Origin: Streptomyces sp. ISL-66
GTDB lineage: Bacteria; Actinomycetota; Actinomycetes; Streptomycetales; Streptomycetaceae
NCBI RefSeq assembly: GCF_018614135.1
Contig: NZ_JAGGOW010000116.1
Location: 1 to 35,851 of the forward strand
Length of the DNA stretch: 35,851 bases
Direction: 5' to 3'
A program made the position numbers and the translations under genes. This document shows positions 8,586 through 16,559 of the stretch, one piece after another; positions within the stretch are counted from its first letter, which is position 1; each line of letters starts with the position of its first letter. The notes beneath the pieces were generated by a model. It did no database searches. It worked only from the letters and a program-made list of their open reading frames with translations, and had not been told where the DNA came from.

Positions 8586-10483
8586 CGGGTCGTCCCCGGG
8601 AGCGTGTCCAGCCAGCTCTGGAGGACCAAGGCCGCGAGCGTCTCGGCGTCGCAGCGCTCGGTGCGGGCGGTGGTGACCAGGTTCATGCCCTGCCGCTTGG
8701 CGCCGAGGAGCACGGTGAGGGCGTCGCCGTCGGAGGGGCACTCGATCCCGGTGAAGCGGAGCTGGATCTTCGCGAGCAGCGCGGTGACCTTGTAGAGGTC
8801 GCGGAGGTCGGGTGCCCCCTTGAGGAGCTGGCGTCGGATCTCGATGGCTGCCTGGATGCCGTCGCGCAGGCTCACGTCGATGTCGGTGGCCGCGTCGGGC
8901 GCGGGCAGGGTCAGGCCGGGGGCTGACCACAGCGGGACCAGCGCGCCACTACCGATGAGCGCGAGGACGTGGAGAAGCCGAGAGGTCACGGCGCCGGCCC
9001 GGCACTCGGCTCGGGTCAGCACGGTCAGGCCGAGCTTGACCCCGCCGAGTTCGGCCTCCAGTTCCGCGAGGATCTGCCGCATCCCGTCGAGGGACGAGGC
9101 ATCGGCTACGACGAACACGTCGAGGTCGCTCCAGCCGTGCTGGTACTTGCCCCGGGCGCCGCTGCCGGTGACGGCCAGCAGCTCGATCAGTGGACGCGCT
9201 CCGGTGGTGCGGTCGAGGAACGCGGCCAGGTACGACTCCAGGTGCACGGGGAGTCCGAGCGCGTTGACCGGCATGGTGCTGGGCTGGTGCTCCGGCCAGC
9301 GGCGGTCGAGCGCGATGCGGTCCAGGCGGCGTTCCAGTTCCAGCCGCGGCCCGTCGTTCCCGATGACCTCGTGGGCGATAGAGGCGATCTTGTCCGCGCC
9401 CCGTGCGCTCTTGACGACGTCGCGGTCGGCGACGTCTTGGGGCCCGGCGAGACCCCGCCGTGTGCGGGTGGCCTCGCACACGTCCAGATAGGCGATGGTG
9501 AGCTGGGATCCGAGCATCCGGGCGAGTTCAACGGTCGAGTCGAAGTCGTGCAGCGACTCGATGGTGACGGAGTCGAGGAAATGGTGGGCCTGGCAGTACC
9601 GGTCCAGCGCGTCCACGATCAGCTCGGCCTGCACGACGGAGCCCAGCCGATAGGGGTCGGAGATGCCGGCCCGCCCGGCCGCGTCCTCGATGAGGTGACC
9701 GATCTTGAGACGGGCGTGCCCGTGATGCGTACGCAGGTACTCGCCGGCCGTGCTCTTGCCGCTCTCCGATCCCAGCGCGGTGACGTGCACGCCGGACAGG
9801 GCCCGGCTGGGCACGCTCGGATGCAGGGGCGCCAAGAGCTGGCGAACCTCGTCCTGAATGGCGATGGTCGGCCGGTCACCGATGCGGATCGACATCGGGA
9901 AGCGGCCGTCGGCGACGAGTCGGCCGATCTGCTCGTGCAGGTGTCGCTGGTAGCCCGCGTAGGTGTCGGTGACGGTCACCTCGTGGGCGAGGCTCCGGCG
10001 GGTGCCTTCCTCGGGGTTGTCACAGTGCAGGAGAACGAGGGCGTACTCTCCCTCCTCGGCCGCCCGCAGATCGGCCTCGTACGGGGCCAGCAGAAGGCGG
10101 GCACGGTCGGCGGCCTCGGCGGTGCCGAGGTCCTCCCGTACGGCGACCGTCGCGGCGACGGAGGCCTCCAGCATGGGAATGCCCCGGTCCAGTAGACGTA
10201 CCTGCGCGGAGAAGGCTCGGCGGGAACGCTCAAGGTAGGAGGTGGCAAGGACGTCGGCAACCTCCTGGACCGCGCCGGTCTCGAACCACCAGCGGGCCAT
10301 GCCCTCAGCCTTGATCGTCGCCCAGCGCGGGTCGTAGTGGTCGAGCGGGCCGGCGGACGTGGCGGCCAGGCCCATGCGCCGGGCGAGGATTCCGATCTGC
10401 TTGGTCTTCCCCGTGTTGTCGGGACCGCTGAACGCGACCGAGACGGGGAGGGGGTGCGTGTCGCTGCTGTGCTGGCTGGACAT
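8582..10483 (-). CDS. Three-domain protein: two P-loop kinases plus nucleotidyltransferase
   Basis: A 633-residue fusion. Residues 14-215 look like a thymidylate-kinase fold: P-loop GPDNTGKT at 20-27 and a DRG motif near 99-101. Residues 230-400 hold a second P-loop, GSESGKST at 238-245, in a separate nucleoside/CoA-kinase-like domain. Residues about 415-470 hold a minimal nucleotidyltransferase motif, GSGARG then SDLDVFVV (Asp 453 and 455), followed by a helical tail. The parts suggest phosphorylation and nucleotidyl transfer to one small molecule or protein. ATG at 10483 follows GAAGGGAAG; the frame is open further upstream without coding character. It is the first gene of the operon, overlapped by the APH-like gene, and lies 85 bases downstream of a strong hairpin. 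I know no characterised protein with this arrangement. Confidence 0.8.
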   Translation of the reverse strand: MSSQHSSDTHPLPVSVAFSGPDNTGKTKQIGILARRMGLAATSAGPLDHYDPRWATIKAEGMARWWFETGAVQEVADVLATSYLERSRRAFSAQVRLLDRGIPMLEASVAATVAVREDLGTAEAADRARLLLAPYEADLRAAEEGEYALVLLHCDNPEEGTRRSLAHEVTVTDTYAGYQRHLHEQIGRLVADGRFPMSIRIGDRPTIAIQDEVRQLLAPLHPSVPSRALSGVHVTALGSESGKSTAGEYLRTHHGHARLKIGHLIEDAAGRAGISDPYRLGSVVQAELIVDALDRYCQAHHFLDSVTIESLHDFDSTVELARMLGSQLTIAYLDVCEATRTRRGLAGPQDVADRDVVKSARGADKIASIAHEVIGNDGPRLELERRLDRIALDRRWPEHQPSTMPVNALGLPVHLESYLAAFLDRTTGARPLIELLAVTGSGARGKYQHGWSDLDVFVVADASSLDGMRQILAELEAELGGVKLGLTVLTRAECRAGAVTSRLLHVLALIGSGALVPLWSAPGLTLPAPDAATDIDVSLRDGIQAAIEIRRQLLKGAPDLRDLYKVTALLAKIQLRFTGIECPSDGDALTVLLGAKRQGMNLVTTARTERCDAETLAALVLQSWLDTLPGTTR

Positions 10484-10567
10484 CGGCTTCCCTTCACTGG
10501 TGATGCGGAGCACGTACGCCGACGAGGCAGTGCGCAGAGCCTGCGCGTCGACGGGAGAGCAGTTGGG

Positions 10568-10605
10568 CTCCGGCCCCGGCCGGGGAGGACAGGCCGGGGC
10601 CGGAG
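10568..10605 (-). terminator. Strong hairpin between small ORFs and kinase operon
   Basis: A perfect 14-bp stem, CTCCGGCCCCGGCC (10568-10581) with GGCCGGGGCCGGAG (10592-10605), and a 10-base loop. It ends the small-ORF transcript four bases after its stop codon and separates it from the three-domain gene, unless read-through occurs. Confidence 0.75.
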
Positions 10606-10608
10606 GGT

Positions 10609-10794
10609 CTATCCGGCGCTGTCGGCCGGCGAGATGTCGTCGACGCTGAGCGCCGGATGCGCCAACGGCGTCTGCGCGGAGGAGTACTCGGCCTGGGCCA
10701 TGCCTCCGACCACCGCGAGTCCGGCCGCCGTACCGAGCGCCCACACCCAGCTCAGGACCGTCCCCAGCGGGTCGGCTAACGGAGCCCGGCTCAC
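10609..10794 (-). CDS. Small membrane or exported peptide (61 residues)
   Basis: A GTG at 10794 preceded by GAGGTGGG starts a 61-residue frame: a short polar head (MSRAPLADP), a hydrophobic segment LGTVLSWVWALGTAAGLAVVGG and a polar acidic tail ending ISPADSAG. That is the look of a signal anchor or an exported peptide with Ala-x-Ala-like cleavage possibilities near MAQAE. The start overlaps the stop of a 33-residue frame by four bases, typical of coupled translation. A perfect hairpin follows. It is divergent from the XRE-TPR regulator, an arrangement in which regulator and peptide may act together; that is inference. An ATG at 10905 would extend the same frame to 98 residues but has no ribosome binding site. 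Confidence 0.5.
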   Translation of the reverse strand: MSRAPLADPLGTVLSWVWALGTAAGLAVVGGMAQAEYSSAQTPLAHPALSVDDISPADSAG

Positions 10795-10892
10795 CGACCC
10801 ACCTCGCGGACGGCGGGGTGCCGGTCGGCACCAGCCACTCGGGAAGTCGGGATCGTGCGGGTCCGTGCGCTGTCCGCGGCCATCGCCACCAT
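10791..10892 (-). CDS. Tiny leader-like ORF (33 residues)
   Basis: ATG at 10892 follows AGAGGAACC at normal spacing and opens a 33-residue polar, Arg/Ala-rich frame (MVAMAADSARTRT...). Its TGA overlaps the GTG of the 61-residue ORF in a GTGA junction. The combination of ribosome binding site and overlap supports translation, either as a coupling leader or a small protein. No family is recognised; a chance frame is possible. Confidence 0.35.
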   Translation of the reverse strand: MVAMAADSARTRTIPTSRVAGADRHPAVREVGR

Positions 10893-10999
10893 CGGTTCCT
10901 CTCATCAGTCTGAGCAGGCGCCAACAGGCCCTGAACAGTGACTGTTCGAGCCATTTGGAGATCTGCGGGGTGATGTTCAGTCAACGGCGGTCCGCCCTC

Positions 11000-11045
11000 G
11001 CAGGACAGGGCTCAGGATGTAGTCCTGCGTAATCCCGCGTAATCC
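11000..11045. promoter_or_regulatory. Candidate operator upstream of the XRE-TPR regulator
   Basis: GCGTAATCC occurs at 11027-11035 and again at 11037-11045, a 10-base period (one helical turn), just 20 bases before the regulator start. An inverted pair GCAGGAC (11000-11006) and GTCCTGC (11022-11028) overlaps it. Both are in the gap between the divergent transcripts, where an autoregulatory site would be expected. Confidence 0.4.
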
Positions 11046-11064
11046 AGGTGGGGAGGGCGACGGG

Positions 11065-12384
11065 GTGCCGAGGAACCCGGCCGTCGCGGATCTGATCAAG
11101 CAGGCGTGCCAGGAACGAGGCTGGGGACCTTCGGAGTTGGCGCGCGCCCTTGGCCTGGCAGAAAGTGGTGATCCGAGGCGACTGCAGCGCCAGCACGCCC
11201 GGCGGTGGATCGAGGGAGAACGGACTCCCGACCACTGGTGGCCCTACATCGCACAGGTGCTGGGGCTGGACCCCGAGGCGATCAACCTTCCGGAGCCCAT
11301 GCCGTCGGCACTCCCCGCCGATACCGTTGCATCAGTCCTGCACCTGGGAAGGAGCGACGTGGAACGTCGGGAGTTCATCCTCGCCTCCAGCGGATACGCG
11401 CTGTCCACACTCGGCCTGCCCGACATGGACAGCATCACCCGCCGGACCAAGACCGCCCTCCCCGGAGCCGGCCGCGTCGGCCAGGGCGAGGTCGCCGCCG
11501 TACGCCACATGGTCAAAGCCCTCGGCGACTCCGCCTCCGAACTCGGCGGAGGCCACGCCCGCCACCTGGCCGTCCGCTACCTCACCCAGGACGTCGCCCC
11601 CTGGCTCGAAGGACGCTTCACCGAGGCCACCGGCCGCGACCTGTTCGCCGCCACCTCCCAGCTCGTCCACCTCGCCGGCTGGATGGCCCAGGACGAAGGT
11701 GATACCCCCGAACTGCGCGGACTCGCCCAGCGCTACTACGCGCACTCCTTCCGCCTGGCCGCCGAAGCCGGCGACCCCGAGCTGTCCGCCACAGCCCTCC
11801 GGGGCCTCGCCGTACAGTGCGTCGACCTCGGCTTCCGCGCCGAAGCCGTCCAGCTCGGCGAAGCGTGCGTCGACTACGGCCGCTACTTCGACAACACCCG
11901 CGCCGTCGCCTACTACGAAGCCACCCTCGCCAACGCAGCCGCCCAGGACGACGACCGCCGCATGGCCACCAAGCACCTCGCCATCTCCGAGACCGCCATC
12001 GCCAAACCGGCAGCCGCGGCCGGAGACTCCTGGGCCGCGCACTACTCCCCCGGCCGCTGGGCCCACGAGTCCGGCATGATCCTCTCCCGCCTCGGCGACC
12101 TCGACGCTGCCGAAGAGCACCTCCACCTCGCCCTGGACATCCACGGCCTCGACCGGCGCCGCACCCGCGCCATCGTCCTCGCCGACCTCGGCGGCGTCCG
12201 CCTCCGCCAAGGCGACGTCGACGGCGCCATGGCCACCTGGCGCAACTTCCTCGACTGCGCCGACGGCATCCGCTCGGTTAAGGTGCAGGCCGCCCTCCAG
12301 GACATGCGCGTACGCCTGCGCCGGTACAGCGGAGTTCCGGAAGCCCAGGACCTCCGCGAGCGGGCAGCCCGCGTGACGGACTAG
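11065..12384 (+). CDS. XRE-family regulator with TPR domain
   Basis: The 439-residue protein begins with a helix-turn-helix of the XRE type (about residues 5-75, including the ELARALGLAE and ARRWIEGERTPD segments), then a linker DVERREFIL, then about 300 residues of helical repeats in which paired helices recur (LGDLDAAEEHLHLAL, RQGDVDGAMATW), typical of tetratricopeptide repeats. Such proteins bind DNA and a peptide or protein ligand. The GTG start at 11065 follows GGGGAGGGC. It faces away from the small ORFs and kinase operon and probably controls them and itself. This class is widespread in Streptomyces next to small metabolic operons; no specific homolog is claimed. Confidence 0.85.
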   Translation: MPRNPAVADLIKQACQERGWGPSELARALGLAESGDPRRLQRQHARRWIEGERTPDHWWPYIAQVLGLDPEAINLPEPMPSALPADTVASVLHLGRSDVERREFILASSGYALSTLGLPDMDSITRRTKTALPGAGRVGQGEVAAVRHMVKALGDSASELGGGHARHLAVRYLTQDVAPWLEGRFTEATGRDLFAATSQLVHLAGWMAQDEGDTPELRGLAQRYYAHSFRLAAEAGDPELSATALRGLAVQCVDLGFRAEAVQLGEACVDYGRYFDNTRAVAYYEATLANAAAQDDDRRMATKHLAISETAIAKPAAAAGDSWAAHYSPGRWAHESGMILSRLGDLDAAEEHLHLALDIHGLDRRRTRAIVLADLGGVRLRQGDVDGAMATWRNFLDCADGIRSVKVQAALQDMRVRLRRYSGVPEAQDLRERAARVTD

Positions 12385-12493
12385 CAGACACCCGAGAGCC
12401 CCGCGCCACCACTCTGTGCTCAGGGCGCGCTCCTGCCTTCGACCCGCTACGCCTGCGCCCGCCCTATGGGCGAGTAGGCCCCAGGGCGTGAGT

Positions 12494-12510
12494 CGGGCTC
12501 TACGAGCCCG
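12494..12510 (+). terminator. Short hairpin after the XRE-TPR gene
   Basis: CGGGCTC (12494-12500) and GAGCCCG (12504-12510) pair perfectly with a 3-base loop, 110 bases after the regulator stop. The remaining bases of the gap 12385-12618 contain no coding frame I trust. Confidence 0.4.
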
Positions 12511-12618
12511 CCGCTTCCATCACTCACCACCATGTCTCCGGCGGGGCCCTCCAGCTCTCGGATAGCAGGGGCAAGGGTGGCGGGGACCGGCCCGTGGGGA
12601 GGTGGCGGAGAACCAAAG

Positions 12619-13368
12619 TCACTCAGGCGCTTGCGGAGAGTCGACTACCGCGTACTCCACAACGAGGGGGCTCGCCACTACACAGCGAGGACTGACAGGA
12701 GTACTCGGAAGCACCCCCGTAATACGTGCGTAGCCGGTCATCATCGCGGACATGTCGATGCCACCGTCCTCGTCGTCCAGCGCTTCGAGCAACTCCTGCA
12801 CGCCCCGGCCGTGAAGGCGCACGGCCGTTCGGGGCGGCGTCGCCTCCGTTGCAAGAGGGTCACGGAGCCTGGACAGTGTGTCCACGACCTGCCCGGCCCT
12901 GGTGACGAAGGCAGTTCCCAGGCTGGAAGCCGAGTTCTCTGCCTCCAATGCAGGACCATCTACCGACATTGGGGTCCACCCTCTGAGGTGCCGGACCGAT
13001 CCATGCATGATCAAACGGGATCCACCATCATCCTCACGCCCCGCTCCCCTTCCGCTTGCGGAGTCAACGAACAGCACGAGATCCCGATGAGCACCGCTGA
13101 GCGTCACGCAACGAAGCGGTGCCTCGAACTGGACCCATTGGCCAGGACTCAGGCCAGGAGCCGCGTACCAATCCGCCACAAGGCCAACATGCTTATAGAC
13201 GTCGCGCAGGTGACGTAACTGGCCTTGTTCCGAGTCGGGCGCAGGCGCATCCATATCGATTCCGCCAAACGGCGAGGTCACGCGGAGAGCGCCGGTGCGG
13301 GGGACGCGACGAGGCTCAGGCACAAACTGTCGAAGCTTGCTCTCCGACAAGTAGACGATCTCACGCAA
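12619..13368 (-). CDS. Hypothetical protein (MREIVYLSESK family-like)
   Basis: A 249-residue soluble protein starting MREIVYLSESKLRQF. The opening resembles actinobacterial hypothetical families whose members begin with a YLS-x-x-K motif (DUF7019/SAVMC3_10250-like), but this is from memory and weak. A middle part has alternating strands (FEAPLRCVTLSGA, LVLFVDS). The only start is a TTG at 13368: an in-frame TGA lies 27 bases upstream and no ATG or GTG fits, and no ribosome binding site is seen. It is divergent from the coiled-coil/kinase pair and shares a 174-base control region with it, so it may belong to the same module. Function unknown. Confidence 0.65.
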   Translation of the reverse strand: MREIVYLSESKLRQFVPEPRRVPRTGALRVTSPFGGIDMDAPAPDSEQGQLRHLRDVYKHVGLVADWYAAPGLSPGQWVQFEAPLRCVTLSGAHRDLVLFVDSASGRGAGREDDGGSRLIMHGSVRHLRGWTPMSVDGPALEAENSASSLGTAFVTRAGQVVDTLSRLRDPLATEATPPRTAVRLHGRGVQELLEALDDEDGGIDMSAMMTGYARITGVLPSTPVSPRCVVASPLVVEYAVVDSPQAPE

Positions 13369-13542
13369 GGGGCGCCCCGTCCGCTCGGGTGGTCAGGTGA
13401 CAAGGTCATACTGCCACCCCCTACTGACCGTGGCCGAAATATCTCAATGCTCGAACAGAACAAGCCAGTTGCCTCCCAGGAGGACATGCCGGGTCGACAA
13501 TGAGAGCACGCACTGCACGCGGCGATGACATCGGGGGATGCC
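13369..13542. promoter_or_regulatory. Shared divergent control region
   Basis: This gap separates two genes reading away from each other. It contains the most A+T-rich part of the neighbourhood (around 13430-13460). An 18-codon frame at 13447-13503 has no ribosome binding site and is not called. Confidence 0.35.
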
Positions 13543-15345
13543 ATGGAAGACTCGCTTGAGCCGGGCTCGGCACTACGTCGACTCACCGAGCGAATCGAGC
13601 ACATGGAGACGGGTCAAGGGCGCCACGGGGACAAGCTCGACAGCTTCAGGGATGGGCTGCACGGCGTAGAAGAGGACGTCGTAAAGCTCAGCGACGAGGT
13701 CACCCATGTGCGCCAGGAGATCGCAGGGCTGGAGAGCGCGGTCACCGACACACGCCAGACCCTTGACACCTTCATCGAGCAGTACGGGCGCGACCGAGAG
13801 GTCTCCAAGGCCCAGGCGGAACTATCTCGCCTGACTACCGAGTGGCACGCCACCTTCGCACAGCGCAAGCAGACTCGCGCGCTTGCCCGTGGCCTGGTAC
13901 ACACGCTCACCGCGCAGGCCGTCTACAGGAACGTGGTGAACACAGCGACCGTACGGGCAAGCTCCGAGGAGCGACTGCTCCTCGAACCGACTTATTGGCT
14001 TGCTCCTGCCACCATGGCGGTTGCGGCCAAGTTCCGCAACGAGGAGGAGCAGGGCGAGCGCGCTCGGGCTCACGCCTGCGCCTTGGATGCTGCCAAGGCC
14101 AACCTCTTCTTCTCGTTGACATGTTCGCGCCTCGGCGACGATACGGAAGCCGCTGCGTGGATGGACCTCTACCTCCAGTCGCTCGATCCCAACGAGCTAG
14201 GCCAGGACTTCCTCGTCGTCCTGGACGCAATCGCCGGCAAGGAACTGGGCGCGAAAGCACTTGGGTACACCCAGCAGGCCATGGCGCGATGGAACAGAGG
14301 CAACTCGGCTCTCTCAACCAGTGGGTACACAGCGTCCAAGGTGCGTGGTGGCGCCCACCTGGAATCGCGGCTGCTGGACCTACGCAGTCGTCTCACCGAG
14401 AGTCGGTACAAGGCCCTCCGCGAGACGTGTGGAGACCAATGGGAAGGACTTCGGAACGGCTGGGAGCTCTCAACTGTGGCCGACAGGACGCTGTCTCACC
14501 TTGATGAGATGTTTCCCGATGGATTCGACGAGGCTGACACTGTCGACACACCGGTCAGAAGCGGCGTCCATGTGGAGAGCGCCCTGGAGCGCCTGATCGA
14601 TCAGCTCGAGCCAGACGAGGGAGACATGCGCGAGAAGATGCGCCGCCTTGAGCGCGTCATCGAGTACGGAGGAGACCTTGGGGCAGCAGGCAGGGCGCAC
14701 GATTCATCACTCGCCCTTGACACTGCGCCGGTCGCGCTCATGACACTCCTCGATCAGGCCGTATTCGAACCGGAGCAAGTGCGACTCGGCCAATCGGCTC
14801 GCCGCATGGCGTTGCATGCGATCTGGCCCAGCCTGGAGGAAGCCGCTCAGCGTGTCGTCACCACCTCCCGTGATCGCCTTCCCCGCCATATCACGTTGAC
14901 CGTTGGAGCCTGGTCCTACTCCGTCCCGACAGACCCGCGGCTGATGGTGGAGCCGGACCGGGTTGTCGCAGAACTCGCCTTGCGCATCGAGCAACAGACT
15001 CAAGGCCAATCGGACGCCGTGGTACGCAGATGGCCTCGCGTGATCGCCGCCCTGACGATCGGTGCCCTCACCGGGGCGCTGCTGACACCGTTCGTTGACG
15101 TCACAGCACGGTGGATCTTCGGTCTGCTCACGATCGGCATGTTCTCTTGGGCAAGTTGGGAGATGTGGAGTATCCCGCTCCGCAAGAAGCGCGTGCGTTA
15201 TCAGGGAGTCCGACTACGCCACGAGGCCGTCACGAAGATGGCGAAGGCCCTAAGCCAATGCGAGGACTTCTTCGAGGACTGGCGTGATGCACTGGACAGG
15301 CTCGATTTCCTAATCCAATGGGGAGGCACTCACAAGCGAGACTGA
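13543..15345 (+). CDS. Large coiled-coil protein with C-terminal membrane hairpin
   Basis: A 600-residue protein. Residues about 10-105 form a heptad-like coiled coil (LRRLTERIEHME ... VVKLSDEVTHVRQEI). The centre (105-490) is helical and charged, with no recognised domain. At 500-542 there are two hydrophobic stretches, VIAALTIGALTGALL and WIFGLLTIGMF, then a basic tail, so it should sit at the inner membrane with most of its mass in the cytoplasm. I prefer ATG 13543, which has GGGGGAT five bases upstream, over ATG 13525 without one. The kinase gene follows after 44 bases and is probably co-transcribed; the protein could be its substrate or sensor. Codon use is less G+C-biased than in the flanks, consistent with transfer. 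Family unknown. Confidence 0.8.
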   Translation: MEDSLEPGSALRRLTERIEHMETGQGRHGDKLDSFRDGLHGVEEDVVKLSDEVTHVRQEIAGLESAVTDTRQTLDTFIEQYGRDREVSKAQAELSRLTTEWHATFAQRKQTRALARGLVHTLTAQAVYRNVVNTATVRASSEERLLLEPTYWLAPATMAVAAKFRNEEEQGERARAHACALDAAKANLFFSLTCSRLGDDTEAAAWMDLYLQSLDPNELGQDFLVVLDAIAGKELGAKALGYTQQAMARWNRGNSALSTSGYTASKVRGGAHLESRLLDLRSRLTESRYKALRETCGDQWEGLRNGWELSTVADRTLSHLDEMFPDGFDEADTVDTPVRSGVHVESALERLIDQLEPDEGDMREKMRRLERVIEYGGDLGAAGRAHDSSLALDTAPVALMTLLDQAVFEPEQVRLGQSARRMALHAIWPSLEEAAQRVVTTSRDRLPRHITLTVGAWSYSVPTDPRLMVEPDRVVAELALRIEQQTQGQSDAVVRRWPRVIAALTIGALTGALLTPFVDVTARWIFGLLTIGMFSWASWEMWSIPLRKKRVRYQGVRLRHEAVTKMAKALSQCEDFFEDWRDALDRLDFLIQWGGTHKRD

Positions 15346-15389
15346 TCGCAGGGTAGGCCGATCCGACCAGAGAAAGAAAAAACAACCAT

Positions 15390-16559
15390 ATGGACACCTC
15401 CAAGCTGATCGGCGGCCGTTTCAAAATACAAGATAGTCCGGTCAGTGGCGCCATGGGCGATGTGTGGCCAGCCGAGGACACGAAGCTGGGCCGCACCGTG
15501 GCCCTGAAGTTCCTTGCTCGACAACGCCTCCGCCAGCAGGGTGCCCTTACGGAATTTACTGATTGGACGGTGAAAAGGTTCGGGCAGGAGGGGGTTGCCA
15601 TGGCTCGGATCAGCCACCCTCACGTCGCTCACATCTATGACAGTGGCGAGCACGATGGCGAGCTCTACATCGTCATGGAATACATCCAGGGTAAATCGCT
15701 GGCCAGCCATTTGAAGGAGGGACCTACACTCCCGATTGAACGAACCGTGCGATGGACACGCGAGATGTGCGAGGGCCTGCACGCTGCACACCTACGCAAG
15801 GTGCTTCACCATGACATAAAACCCGACAACATTATGATCACTAACGGGGGTGAAGTAAAAATCGTGGATTTCGGGCTTGCATCCTTCGCCGATGTCACCC
15901 AATCCCACACAGGTGTGGGCACCGCATTGTACAAGGCGCCAGAGAGGTGGAGGGGCATCCCGGGCAGCGTGCGCAGCGACGTGTACTCCGTGGGCTGCGT
16001 CCTGTACGAAATGCTGGCCGGACGCCCGCCCTTCGGCACTCCCCAGGATGACCCTATGACGGTGGGTCGGATGCACCACGATAATTCACTGGCACCACCA
16101 AGCGCCCACCGTCCAGGCGTCCCTGAGGAACTCGATTTTATCGTACGGATTATGTTGGCCAAGGATCCTGGAGATCGCCCACGAAACGCCGAAACGGTCG
16201 CCATGGTCATGGCCAATATCCAGGACTCTCTAGGAACTGAAGACGCGGCCGTCGTGAGCGAACAGGCGCACACGCCTGGCGCCATGCACAGCAACATGGC
16301 CCATTCAGAGCGCATGCAGGCATTCGATCGCCGCATCTTCGAATTGGAACTGCGGTTCGGACCGGAAAGTCAGGAAGCACTCGGGGCGCGCATAGAGCAT
16401 GCAGAACTCACTGGCCAGGCAGGGGATACGCGTGGGGCCGCCGCCCTGTACAACCGCCTCGGCCGTGACTGTCAGGACTTCTTCGGTCCCTACGACACGC
16501 GGGTGCTCAACGCCTTCGAAGGTGTAGCCCGGTGGATCGCAAGATCGAGCGCAAGATGA
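15390..16559 (+). CDS. Ser/Thr protein kinase, non-RD type, with helical tail
   Basis: A Hanks-type kinase domain fills residues 8-280: a modified Gly loop (VSGAMGDVW), VALKFL with Lys 40, HHDIKPDNI with catalytic Asp 142, DFG at 160-162, and KAPERW at the APE site. The residue before the catalytic Asp is His instead of Arg, so it is a non-RD kinase, often regulated differently from RD kinases. Residues 295-389 form an extra helical region that looks TPR-like (MHSNMAHSERMQAF ... GDTRGAAALYNRL). There is no membrane segment or PASTA domain, unlike PknB. It follows the coiled-coil membrane protein by 44 bases. Weak A-rich ribosome binding region; ATG at 15390. Candidate partner: the upstream protein. 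A role in defence or signalling is inferred only. Confidence 0.88.
   Translation: MDTSKLIGGRFKIQDSPVSGAMGDVWPAEDTKLGRTVALKFLARQRLRQQGALTEFTDWTVKRFGQEGVAMARISHPHVAHIYDSGEHDGELYIVMEYIQGKSLASHLKEGPTLPIERTVRWTREMCEGLHAAHLRKVLHHDIKPDNIMITNGGEVKIVDFGLASFADVTQSHTGVGTALYKAPERWRGIPGSVRSDVYSVGCVLYEMLAGRPPFGTPQDDPMTVGRMHHDNSLAPPSAHRPGVPEELDFIVRIMLAKDPGDRPRNAETVAMVMANIQDSLGTEDAAVVSEQAHTPGAMHSNMAHSERMQAFDRRIFELELRFGPESQEALGARIEHAELTGQAGDTRGAAALYNRLGRDCQDFFGPYDTRVLNAFEGVARWIARSSAR

Noticed and set aside
13447..13503. An 18-codon ORF in the divergent control region
   Set aside because: No ribosome binding site and no conservation evidence; too short to support.
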